Positions 44,796-52,530 of a DNA stretch of 64,000 bases are shown piece after piece. Location of the stretch: contig JADHMP010000001.1 in NCBI GenBank assembly GCA_016779985.1, forward strand, positions 276,483 through 340,482. The letters are read 5' to 3'. A model generated the notes under the pieces. That model was not told the origin of the DNA, searched no databases, and saw only the letters and a list, made by a program, of their open reading frames with translations. Source of the DNA: JADHMP01 sp016779985 (GTDB lineage: Bacteria; Bacteroidota; Bacteroidia; Flavobacteriales; Flavobacteriaceae). Position 1 is the stretch's first letter, and every line of letters begins with the position of its first letter. A program made the translations under genes and the position numbers.

Positions 44796-45211
44796 CCTAC
44801 AGTAAGGATGTCTCCTTCAAGTTTTGTGTTATAGCACTGCAACATTCCATCACAACTATCACTATAACTATTGTTGTGATAGGAACAAGTAAATTCCGAT
44901 CCATCATAGGACCACCCATCTCTGTTGCCTTGATGAGGACAAGAGTTATTGAATGCTCTTATTACAGTTTCACTTACTCTCACAAGAAGCATATTTTGAG
45001 CCGTATAATTCATCCAACCTCCGACTCTAGTCAAACTATTAAAAGCTGAACTGCTAAGGTCAATTGTAATTGGATTGGAGGCCGATGGCATATTTGCAGT
45101 CACCACCCCATCATCGTCAGAACTACATGCAGCAGCTAGAGGAATACCTAAAACGGTCATCACAACTGGTGCGCAAGCAGTTTTTAAAAATTGTCTTCTT
45201 TCCTTTTTCAT
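44792..45211 (-). CDS. Rieske [2Fe-2S] domain lipoprotein, Tat-type leader
   Basis: A 139-residue exported iron-sulfur protein. The leader has the twin-arginine motif ERRQFLK and a lipobox with cysteine 29 (LAAAC), so it is probably a Tat-exported lipoprotein. The Rieske motifs are C91-P-H93 and C109-S-Y-H112, separated by 15 residues, which is the normal spacing. Two further cysteines (120 and 126) lie close behind. The protein is much shorter than respiratory Rieske subunits and lacks a membrane anchor beyond the lipid, so it is likely an electron carrier or a small oxygenase-like ferredoxin. The partner is unknown. Confidence 0.85.
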   Translation of the reverse strand: MKKERRQFLKTACAPVVMTVLGIPLAAACSSDDDGVVTANMPSASNPITIDLSSSAFNSLTRVGGWMNYTAQNMLLVRVSETVIRAFNNSCPHQGNRDGWSYDGSEFTCSYHNNSYSDSCDGMLQCYNTKLEGDILTVG

Positions 45212-45285
45212 TTCTCAAAGATATAAATGTTTAACAATAAAATAAAAAAATTAAACAAAATATTATTTTACCATTGTAGAAATAG

Positions 45286-45293
45286 TACATTTG
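45286..45293 (+). promoter_or_regulatory. Predicted -7 element of the second TonB-dependent receptor gene
   Basis: TACATTTG matches TAnnTTTG and ends only four bases before the GTG start at 45298. The transcript would begin at or near the start codon. No -33 TTG at 17-20 bases is seen, so confidence is limited. Confidence 0.35.
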
Positions 45294-45297
45294 AACA

Positions 45298-47658
45298 GTG
45301 AAAAAGTTTTTTTTCTTTTTAATTCTATCTTCTCTAGCTTACAGTCAAAACGCGGGTAACCTATCAGGGAAAATAATTGATTTACAATCACAACAACCTT
45401 TAGAGGGAGCTAGTGTCATTCTAGAGGGAACTCCTTTTGGTGTTATTTCGAATGCTGAAGGATATTTTGAGTTTGAAGATATTCCGACTCAAACCTATAA
45501 TGTAGTTATTAGTTATTTAGGCTATGAGAGTCAAACTTTATACAATATTATTGTTACCTCAATAGGAAACCGACCATTGTTTTTTGAGATGCAAGAAGTG
45601 GCTGAAGGCCTTGAAGAGGTTGTGGTGATGCAAAGTCCTTTTAAAAAATCTAGAGATACTCCTTTGTCTACCCAAAGTTTTTCTGCGGTAGAAATTGAAA
45701 CCTACCCAGGAGGAAATAACGATATTACAAAAGTGGTCCAAAGTATGCCTGGAATTTCACCCTCCATTGGAGGTTTTAGAAATGACATTATCATTAGGGG
45801 AGGAGCACCCAATGAAACAGTTTATTATTTAGACGGCATCGAAATTCCGAACATCAATCATTTTTCCACCCAAGGGAGTGCCGGAGGGCCTGTAGGACTA
45901 ATAAATGTTTCATTTGTGAGAGAGGTCACCCTTTCTAGCTCTGCTTTTGGGGCAGAATATGATAATCCTCTTTCTGGGATCTTAGCCTTTGAACAGAGAG
46001 ATGGTGATCCAAATGGTTTTGGAGGAAATTTCCGACTTGGTGCTAGTGAGGCTGCTCTAACTATCGAAGGACCTCTTTTTCGGAAGAATAAGGATTCACC
46101 AGCTAAAACAACATTTTTATTTTCTGCACGAAGAAGTTATTTACAGTTTCTATTTGAACTAATTGGCCTCCCAATTCGCCCCGACTATTGGGATTTTCAG
46201 TGGAAAATAAAACATGAAATAGATGCCTATAATACGCTTACCTTTCTTGGAATTGGAGCTATTGATGATTTCTCAGTCAAACCTCCAGATACTTTTGATG
46301 CGGAACAACAAGCCACTTTAGAACAAGTGCCCATTATCGAACAAAGAAGTAATACAGTGGGTCTTTCTTGGAAAAGAAACTACAAAAGCGGAAAGGGTTT
46401 TATGACCACGGCATTAAGTTCAAATCGTTTAAATAATCGTTTTTCACAATACAAAGACAATGTCAACAAACAGGACATCATTTTCCAAAATAATGCCAAT
46501 GAATGGGAAACAAAATTGCGATTTCAAGCCACCCAATTTGTAAAAGGATGGAAATGGTCCACAGGATTTAATCTGCAAAATTCGAGCTATCAGAATGAAA
46601 CACGGTATAGAGAACAATTCTTTGATCTCACTTATGATACGTCAATCAATTTTCTGAAATATGGCCTTTTTATCAAAGGGTCAAAAAAACTCTTTAAGGA
46701 GCGATTAGATCTCACTTTAGGCATTCGGTCAGATGCCGATAGTTTCTCAGAAGGGTCAACGTTTTTAGACAATTTTTCTCCCCGAATGGCATTGTCCTTT
46801 GCTATAACGGAAGACCAACGATGGAAATTCAACGCCTCCGTGGGGCGCTATTTTAAAATACCAACCTATACGATATTGGGTTATCAAAATCAGAATGCCA
46901 TTTTTGTAAATCAAAAAGTAGCCTATACAAGAAGTGACCATTATGTGGCTGGAATAGAATATAATCTGAGCCTTGCTTCTAGAATTTCGATTGAAGGATT
47001 TTTGAAAAAATATGCCAATTATCCTATTTCAATTCTTGACGGTGTCTCTTTAGCCAACAAAGGTGGTGGTTTTGAAGTGTTAGGCAATGAAGCAATTCAA
47101 TCAGATGGTGAGGGAGAAACTTCAGGCATTGAAGTACTCTTTCAACAAAAGTTAGCTAAAAACTTTTATGGCATTTTTGCTTATACCTATTTCTTTAGTG
47201 AGTTTTCAGGGTTGGACGGTCTAACTAGACCCTCCGTGTGGGATAGTAGACATTTAATCTCTTTTTCTGGGGGCTATAAGCTTCCCCGAAATTGGGAACT
47301 GAGTGCACGTTGGCGTTATGCAGGAAGAAATCCATATGTACCCACCAATGTTGAGGCGAGCACACTATCCTATCCAGAAATTATTCTTGACTATGATCGT
47401 TTGGGAGAGGTCAAATTAGATCCTTTCAATCTGGCTGATATACGAATAGACAAAAAATGGAACTTTAAAAACGTTTCATTTAATCTCTATTTTGAAGTGC
47501 AAAACTTTCTCGCTCAGCCCAACCCTACCCCAGAAGAATATGGCTTGAATAGAGATTTAGAGGGTAATTTAATCAGCCCCCGCTCTTTGGTAAAAGTGAA
47601 TACAACAGAAGGCAACAACACACCTCTTCCCACAATTGGATTTGTGCTCTATTTTTAA
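45298..47658 (+). CDS. TonB-dependent receptor with carboxypeptidase-regulatory-like domain
   Basis: A 786-residue outer-membrane receptor. The signal peptide is MKKFFFFLILSSLAYSQ and the start is GTG, because an in-frame TGA lies two codons upstream and no ATG precedes the leader. The domain order is CarboxypepD_reg-like (about 20-98), a plug (about 105-250, with GGNNDITKVVQSMPGISPSIGGFRNDIIIRGGAPNETVYYLDGIEIP) and a beta-barrel ending GFVLYF. The tail of the plug resembles that of ligand-gated, non-SusC receptors. The substrate is not identifiable. Confidence 0.92.
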   Translation: MKKFFFFLILSSLAYSQNAGNLSGKIIDLQSQQPLEGASVILEGTPFGVISNAEGYFEFEDIPTQTYNVVISYLGYESQTLYNIIVTSIGNRPLFFEMQEVAEGLEEVVVMQSPFKKSRDTPLSTQSFSAVEIETYPGGNNDITKVVQSMPGISPSIGGFRNDIIIRGGAPNETVYYLDGIEIPNINHFSTQGSAGGPVGLINVSFVREVTLSSSAFGAEYDNPLSGILAFEQRDGDPNGFGGNFRLGASEAALTIEGPLFRKNKDSPAKTTFLFSARRSYLQFLFELIGLPIRPDYWDFQWKIKHEIDAYNTLTFLGIGAIDDFSVKPPDTFDAEQQATLEQVPIIEQRSNTVGLSWKRNYKSGKGFMTTALSSNRLNNRFSQYKDNVNKQDIIFQNNANEWETKLRFQATQFVKGWKWSTGFNLQNSSYQNETRYREQFFDLTYDTSINFLKYGLFIKGSKKLFKERLDLTLGIRSDADSFSEGSTFLDNFSPRMALSFAITEDQRWKFNASVGRYFKIPTYTILGYQNQNAIFVNQKVAYTRSDHYVAGIEYNLSLASRISIEGFLKKYANYPISILDGVSLANKGGGFEVLGNEAIQSDGEGETSGIEVLFQQKLAKNFYGIFAYTYFFSEFSGLDGLTRPSVWDSRHLISFSGGYKLPRNWELSARWRYAGRNPYVPTNVEASTLSYPEIILDYDRLGEVKLDPFNLADIRIDKKWNFKNVSFNLYFEVQNFLAQPNPTPEEYGLNRDLEGNLISPRSLVKVNTTEGNNTPLPTIGFVLYF

Positions 47659-48176
47659 AAAAGATCAAGAAAACCTTCGGGTAGGTTTATGACCATTTCT
47701 TTTTTTTTGTGATTTAAAGTATGAATAAAATCGTCATGAACTGGAATTAAAATCTTCTTTTGTTCTTTATCTTGTACCTCTAGCAAATCTTGACCTTGAT
47801 TGTCTTGAAAACCAACTATGCTCCCAATTAGGTGTTGACCATCAAAGACCTTAAAATCGAGTACCTCGTGATAGTAAAATTGGGTTCCTTCTAGGGGTGG
47901 CAGAAGATTTAGAGGTAAGAAAACCTCTTTTTTAATTAAGGAATTGGCAGTTTGCTCATCATCCACTTCATTGAGTTTCAAACGCAGCAAATGGCTTTTA
48001 TGCAATCTACAAGAAATTACAAAGAAGGGGACCAAACCCGCCTCCATATCAATAAAAAGGGTAGAAAGGTTTTTATATACAGCGGGATCGTTGCTGTCTA
48101 GTTTGAGTAACAATTCACCTTTGAAGCTAAATTTACCTACTATTGAACCAAGATAAAAGCAGTCTTCTTTATGCAT
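47655..48176 (-). CDS. rimM: Ribosome maturation factor RimM
   Basis: A 173-residue 30S assembly factor that binds S19. Its N-terminal RimM domain begins FYLGSIVGKFSFKGELLLK. The C-terminal PRC-barrel-like part has FYYHEVLDFKVFDGQHLIGSIVGFQDNQGQDLLEVQ and ILIPVHDDFI with PEGFLDLF at the end, as usual. It follows rpsP by nine bases; the rpsP-rimM order is conserved across bacteria. Confidence 0.93.
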   Translation of the reverse strand: MHKEDCFYLGSIVGKFSFKGELLLKLDSNDPAVYKNLSTLFIDMEAGLVPFFVISCRLHKSHLLRLKLNEVDDEQTANSLIKKEVFLPLNLLPPLEGTQFYYHEVLDFKVFDGQHLIGSIVGFQDNQGQDLLEVQDKEQKKILIPVHDDFIHTLNHKKKEMVINLPEGFLDLF

Positions 48177-48185
48177 TTAGGAAAA

Positions 48186-48896
48186 TTACTCCTCTTTGTC
48201 TGACTCTTTTTCAGAATTTTCTTGCGTTGCTTCTGGAGTTTCTTCAGTAGATTTTTCATCTTCAGATGCAGTAGCTTCCGGCGCTTCTTCTTCCTGAGGG
48301 GCTTCTTCAGCAGGGGTAGCATTGTCTTCGACTTTTTCTGAGTTGACGGCTTCTGTAGGAGTTTCCTCTGCCACTGGAGCTGCATCTGCTGGAGTTGCTT
48401 CAGTTGTAGTTTCCTCAGTTGCAGTTTCTTCAGTTTGTTCTGCTGCTGCCTCAAGGGCTGCTGCTTTTCGTTTATCACTTATTTCCTTTTCTGCAGCTAA
48501 ACGTACTGATCGAGATTCATCAGCTTGTTTAGTGAGTCCATCCACTTTAGACTGAATTTTAGCATTTTTTTCTTCCAACCAAGCATCAAATTTCTTTTCC
48601 GCTTCTTCTTGGGTCAAAGCTCCTTTACTAACACCCCCTTGAAGGTGGTGCTTGTACATGACACCTCTATAAGATAAAAGCGTTCGTGCCGTATTGGTGG
48701 GTTGTGCCCCATTTTGAAGCCACTCAAGGGCTTGTTCTACATTAACCTCAACAGTTGCTGGGTTAGTGTTGGGATTATAAATTCCAAGTTTTTCTAGAAA
48801 TTTACCATCACGTTTGGCTCGCACATCGGCAGCTACAATCCAATAAAAAGGTTTTCCTTTTTTACCGTGTCTTTGAAGTCTAATTTTTACCGGCAT
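48186..48896 (-). CDS. rpsP: 30S ribosomal protein S16 with long acidic C-terminal extension
   Basis: A 236-residue S16. The ribosomal domain occupies about 1-80 (PVKIRLQRHGKKGKPFYWIV, KFLEKLGIYNPNTNPATVEV, WLQNGAQPTNTARTLLSY). A Lys/Glu-rich coiled stretch follows to about 150. The last 85 residues are a low-complexity tail of Glu, Thr, Ala and Pro. E. coli S16 has 82 residues; Bacteroidota S16 is often longer, but this tail is at the upper end. A TATATTTG element (complement of 48953-48960) and a leader hairpin (48912-48928) precede it. Confidence 0.95.
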   Translation of the reverse strand: MPVKIRLQRHGKKGKPFYWIVAADVRAKRDGKFLEKLGIYNPNTNPATVEVNVEQALEWLQNGAQPTNTARTLLSYRGVMYKHHLQGGVSKGALTQEEAEKKFDAWLEEKNAKIQSKVDGLTKQADESRSVRLAAEKEISDKRKAAALEAAAEQTEETATEETTTEATPADAAPVAEETPTEAVNSEKVEDNATPAEEAPQEEEAPEATASEDEKSTEETPEATQENSEKESDKEE

Positions 48897-48911
48897 ATCA
48901 CATTAATTTAT

Positions 48912-48928
48912 GAAGGTGCCCGACCTTC
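48912..48928 (-). promoter_or_regulatory. Hairpin in the rpsP leader
   Basis: In RNA of the minus strand, GAAGGU and ACCUUC form a perfect six-pair stem around the loop CGGGC, 16 bases before the rpsP start. It is a candidate regulatory stem for ribosomal protein autocontrol. No T run follows, so it is not a terminator. Confidence 0.4.
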
Positions 48929-49041
48929 TAGTTATTAATTCTTTTAAGGCTGCAAATATAATTTATTTTTTTATATTCATAATCTACAATAAGATTATTT
49001 AATAAATACCAACTATTAAATTCCACAAAAATAGTGGCCTC

Positions 49042-49077
49042 AAAACGAATTGTACACTTTCTTAAAACGGATTGTAC
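49042..49077. repeat. Pair of 14-bp direct repeats with 22-bp period
   Basis: AAAACGAATTGTAC (49042-49055) and AAAACGGATTGTAC (49064-49077) differ at one base and are 22 bases apart from start to start, close to two helical turns. They lie in the gap between rpsP and the HNH-like gene. Repeated units of this type occur in IS21-like element ends and in tandem operators; which applies here is unclear. Confidence 0.55.
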
Positions 49078-49149
49078 CTCAAAACAAGCTTTCCTCATAA
49101 GTATCAATTTTTATGAAGTAATTTTATTTAGGGTCTCAAATACTTACCC

Positions 49150-49902
49150 ATGAAAACAGGAATCTGCCAACTATGTCTGGAGACAAAGCCTCTAATAAAG
49201 AACGCTCACGTTTTAACGGAATTCTTATATGATGATCTCTACAATGACAAGCATAAAATGACTGCATTTAAATTTAGTAAAGGTCAGTTAAAGAGAAACG
49301 ATAACGTTCAGAAGGGTACTCGTGACGACTCCTTATTTTGTCAAAAATGCGATCGTTTCTTTGGTGATCAATATGAAAATTACGCCCGAAAATTCAGCAT
49401 AAAGGGTCTTAAAAAAGGCTATGAACCCAAAGTAAAAAGCTATGACTGGGGAGTAGAAATTTTCAATGTTGATTTTCAAAAATATTACCGATTTTTACTA
49501 CTTCAGCTTTGGAGAATGAGCTTATCTAAGCTTGAAGGGTACTCTGCAATAGATCTTGGGGAAAATCATAATGAAACAATCAGAGGGTATTTAAAGAACC
49601 CCAATATAATTTTAACAGGGAAAGAATATCCTGTCACTGTTCAATATGCTCTAGAACCTGATTTAAGTGAGTTGGTAATTTCATTTGGAAAAAAAAGAGA
49701 CAAAAATAGTATTCCATATTATCTTGTAAAAGCTGGCTTTTTTATATGGATATTTTATGTAAAATCACCAAGTCATAAACTGCCAACTAATATTGATAAT
49801 ATTAGACTCCGTTCAGACAAATTTATTGCCATTAAAGTCATTCCTACGGTCAAGAGAATTATTGAAAATAAAGTAAGTGAAATCTTAAAAAGTTGGTATT
49901 AG
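49150..49902 (+). CDS. HNH-like zinc-binding protein of unknown function
   Basis: A 250-residue protein with an N-terminal Cys-pair motif C6-x2-C9, His20 (KNAHVLTEFLY) and a second pair C64-x2-C67 followed by DRFFGDQYENYAR. The pattern is that of HNH/zinc-finger nucleases (CxxC, AHxxxxF, CxxC). The rest (about 80-250) has no domain I recognise and ends in a basic, helical region. Nuclease activity is inferred only from the zinc motif; the second histidine of a standard HNH is not obvious. Its position in a repeat-flanked patch of lower conservation suggests an accessory gene. Confidence 0.65.
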   Translation: MKTGICQLCLETKPLIKNAHVLTEFLYDDLYNDKHKMTAFKFSKGQLKRNDNVQKGTRDDSLFCQKCDRFFGDQYENYARKFSIKGLKKGYEPKVKSYDWGVEIFNVDFQKYYRFLLLQLWRMSLSKLEGYSAIDLGENHNETIRGYLKNPNIILTGKEYPVTVQYALEPDLSELVISFGKKRDKNSIPYYLVKAGFFIWIFYVKSPSHKLPTNIDNIRLRSDKFIAIKVIPTVKRIIENKVSEILKSWY

Positions 49903-49966
49903 ATCTAAAGCACTAGGAAAAATAGAATTATTTTTTTAGATTGATAAACAACCAAATAAATAAATA

Positions 49967-50182
49967 ATGTCCAAATTTTTAGTTTTACCTACAGTCCTTC
50001 TTTCAGTGGGGTTTTATTCAGTTTTTTCATATAATGTAATTGGCAGTGAAATTGATCTTAACGGAGTGGTTAAAGAGCCCTTTTTTCTATTAGGAGGAGG
50101 ATCTTTAATGATCTTATTTTCACTAATATTTTTTATTTCTTATGCCATAAAAAAAATATTTTTTAGACCCAAAATCAGCTAA
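49967..50182 (+). CDS. Small membrane protein, 71 residues
   Basis: Two hydrophobic helices (about 4-24 and 42-62) joined by a short loop, with a basic C-terminus (KKIFFRPKIS). No family recognised. It follows the HNH-like gene by 64 bases on the same strand and is a likely partner only by position. Confidence 0.5.
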   Translation: MSKFLVLPTVLLSVGFYSVFSYNVIGSEIDLNGVVKEPFFLLGGGSLMILFSLIFFISYAIKKIFFRPKIS

Positions 50183-50439
50183 AATATAATTTACATTTTG
50201 AAAATAATTCAGCATTATCCCTTTAGACAAAAAGCTGTGTTGTTCCATGCAATTGTGGTCCAAATCATAATCTGAAAAAGGCATATGTGCAAAATAATTA
50301 GTGTCTTTATTATGGGAAGAGCTACGGCTCATTCCACCTCTTCCAAAACAAGCAGTTGGTTAATACCGCACACTTTAAGGATATAAGAACCATTTCCTCT
50401 AAAGTAGAACGAAATTTATTTTACTGTAAAAAACAAATG
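50183..50439. other. Gene-free stretch before tig
   Basis: About 260 bases without a convincing gene. An open frame on the minus strand (about 50123-50359) is preceded by a stop and lacks a good start or family match, so I do not call it. A 7-bp inverted repeat, GGAAGAG/CTCTTCC (50315-50321 and 50338-50344), is present. The region may be the remnant of an inserted element. Confidence 0.35.
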
Positions 50440-50469
50440 TTGCAGATGGTTTTAAATATTGTATTTTTG
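50440..50469 (+). promoter_or_regulatory. Predicted promoter of tig
   Basis: TTG at 50440-50442 and TATTTTTG at 50462-50469 (TAnnTTTG), spaced by 19 bases. The box ends 22 bases before the tig ATG. Confidence 0.55.
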
Positions 50470-50491
50470 CCCACTGATTTATTTAGAAAAA

Positions 50492-51820
50492 ATGCAAGTA
50501 ACCCGCAAGGACATTGACCCCCTAAATGCAGAGATGGTCATCAATATCACAAGAGAAGATTATAGACAAAAAGTAGATGATGTTTTAAAAAACTACAAGA
50601 AAACGGCATCTATTCCTGGCTTTAGAAAAGGGCACGTGCCCATGGGAATGATCAAAAAGCAATATGAAAAAGCAGTAATCGCTGATGAAGTGAATAAACT
50701 ACTGCAACAGGAAATGGATCGTTATATTAAAGAGGAAAAACTTGATTTGTTAGGAGGGCCACTCCCAAAAAACGAAAAAGCAACTCTAGACTGGGATTCC
50801 GAGACTTTAGATTTTGAGTTTGAACTTGGTCTTGCCCCAAAGATTGTCGCCGATTTGAAAGTACTCAAAAAAGTAATTCGCTATGAAATTACTCCCGATG
50901 ATAAAATGATAGAAGAACAATTAACTTATTTGAGAAAACAATATGGAAAATTAGTTTCTCAAAAAAAGGTGGAAAAGGGGTTTGAAATCAGTGCACAATT
51001 TCAAAATGAAGCAGGTGAGTTAGATGTTATGGGAGTCTTTAGTTTAGAAGACCTAAAGGCAAAGAAAGCAGTTGACGCTATCAAAGCAGCAAAAGTGGGT
51101 GAACTGCTAACCATAGCCACAAAAAACTTTTTTAAAGAAGAATCTAAAGCAGTTCAAATTCTTCGTATTGATAATGATAAATTCCAAAGTTTGTCGGGAG
51201 ACTTTTCTGTTGAAATTAAAGAAATCAACGAACGTGTCTTAGCAGTATTAGACAAAGAGCTGTTTGACAAGCTCTATGCTCCTGATACCGTTAAAAATGA
51301 AAAGGAATTAAAAGAAAAAATTAGAGAAGGTTTACAAGCTCAATTGGCACCCCAAGCAGATCAAAAGCTAATGAATGACATTAGTGCTCAATTAGTGGCA
51401 CAAACTAAATTCAATTTGCCCGAAGCTTTTCTCAAGCGCTGGTTACAAACTTCTGGAAAAGAACCCCTAGATGAGAAGGGCGCTGCTGAAGAATTTGAAA
51501 ACTCTGAAAAGGGTATTCGCTATCAACTCATTGAAGGAAAAATTATTGATGACAACGAATTGAATTTGAATTTTGAAGAACTCAAGGCCTTTACCGCTGA
51601 GATGGTGCGAAATCAAATGGCACAATATGGTCAAGTGCCAGAAGACAAACAGCTAGACGGTATTGTTTCTAATGTGTTGACAAATCAAGAAGAAACCAAA
51701 CGATTATCTGATCAACTAATGCAACATAAATTATTAGAATTCTACAAAGAAAAAGCGCCCCTAAAAGTAAAAAAATTGAGCTACGACGCTTTTGTTAAAG
51801 AGGCGTATGGCAAAGCTTAA
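50492..51820 (+). CDS. tig: Trigger factor
   Basis: A 442-residue ribosome-associated chaperone. The N-terminal domain has MQVTRKDIDPLNAEMVINI and the ribosome-binding signature GFRKGHVP (about residues 41-48). The central PPIase part is less conserved than in E. coli, as in other Bacteroidota. The C-terminal helical arms follow. I use the ATG at 50492, which matches the family N-terminus; upstream codons in the same frame are within the promoter. clpP follows 29 bases later. Confidence 0.95.
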   Translation: MQVTRKDIDPLNAEMVINITREDYRQKVDDVLKNYKKTASIPGFRKGHVPMGMIKKQYEKAVIADEVNKLLQQEMDRYIKEEKLDLLGGPLPKNEKATLDWDSETLDFEFELGLAPKIVADLKVLKKVIRYEITPDDKMIEEQLTYLRKQYGKLVSQKKVEKGFEISAQFQNEAGELDVMGVFSLEDLKAKKAVDAIKAAKVGELLTIATKNFFKEESKAVQILRIDNDKFQSLSGDFSVEIKEINERVLAVLDKELFDKLYAPDTVKNEKELKEKIREGLQAQLAPQADQKLMNDISAQLVAQTKFNLPEAFLKRWLQTSGKEPLDEKGAAEEFENSEKGIRYQLIEGKIIDDNELNLNFEELKAFTAEMVRNQMAQYGQVPEDKQLDGIVSNVLTNQEETKRLSDQLMQHKLLEFYKEKAPLKVKKLSYDAFVKEAYGKA

Positions 51821-51849
51821 ATAAATGTGTACTTTTAAATAAAAAATAG

Positions 51850-52521
51850 ATGGATTACGGAAAAGAGTTTAAAAAATATGCAACCAAACACCATAGTGTC
51901 AATGCAATGTACTATGATAAAATTGTAAGTAGCATGACACCCTACATCATTGAAGAGCGTCAACTAAATGTGGCACAGATGGATGTGTTCTCAAGACTTA
52001 TGATGGACAGGATAATGTTTTTAGGAACGGCTATCAATGATCAAGTGGCTAATGTGATTCAAGCACAGCTATTGTTTTTGCAAAGTGCCGATTCTTCTCG
52101 AGATATTCAAATGTATATTAATTCCCCTGGGGGAAGTGTTTATGCTGGTTTAGGTATTTATGACACCATGCAGTTTGTCAAACCAGATGTAGCGACAATT
52201 TGCACAGGAATTGCCGCCTCTATGGGAGCAGTGCTATTGTGTGCTGGACAAAAAGGAAAACGTTCTGCACTACCACATGCTCGAGTGATGATTCATCAAC
52301 CCCTTGGAGGTGCTCAAGGACAAGCCTCAGACATCGAAATTACAGCACGTGAAATTTTGAAACTAAAAGATGAACTTTATGAAATCATTGCCGTTCATAG
52401 TGGTCAAGATATTGAAAAAGTGAACAACGATAGTGATCGAGATTATTGGATGAAAGCCGAAGAAGCCAAAACCTATGGAATGGTAGATGAGGTTTTAGAA
52501 ACACAGATGCAGAAAAAATAA
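51850..52521 (+). CDS. clpP: ATP-dependent Clp protease proteolytic subunit
   Basis: A 223-residue serine peptidase that forms the double-ring chamber of ClpXP. The catalytic triad is S124 (GIAASMGAVLL), H149 (VMIHQPLGG) and D198 (SDRDYWM); the spacings S-25-H and H-49-D equal those of E. coli ClpP. The pro-region is longer than in E. coli. clpX begins nine bases after the stop. Confidence 0.97.
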   Translation: MDYGKEFKKYATKHHSVNAMYYDKIVSSMTPYIIEERQLNVAQMDVFSRLMMDRIMFLGTAINDQVANVIQAQLLFLQSADSSRDIQMYINSPGGSVYAGLGIYDTMQFVKPDVATICTGIAASMGAVLLCAGQKGKRSALPHARVMIHQPLGGAQGQASDIEITAREILKLKDELYEIIAVHSGQDIEKVNNDSDRDYWMKAEEAKTYGMVDEVLETQMQKK

Positions 52522-52530
52522 ATTCTTTAA

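Noticed and set aside
48140..48555. Lysine/glutamine-rich and serine/valine-rich frames opposite or within rpsP
   Set aside because: They are shadows of the low-complexity tail of S16; composition follows from its repeats.
50123..50332. Minus-strand frame of 69 codons overlapping the small membrane gene
   Set aside because: No recognisable motif, preceded closely by a stop, overlaps a better candidate on the other strand.
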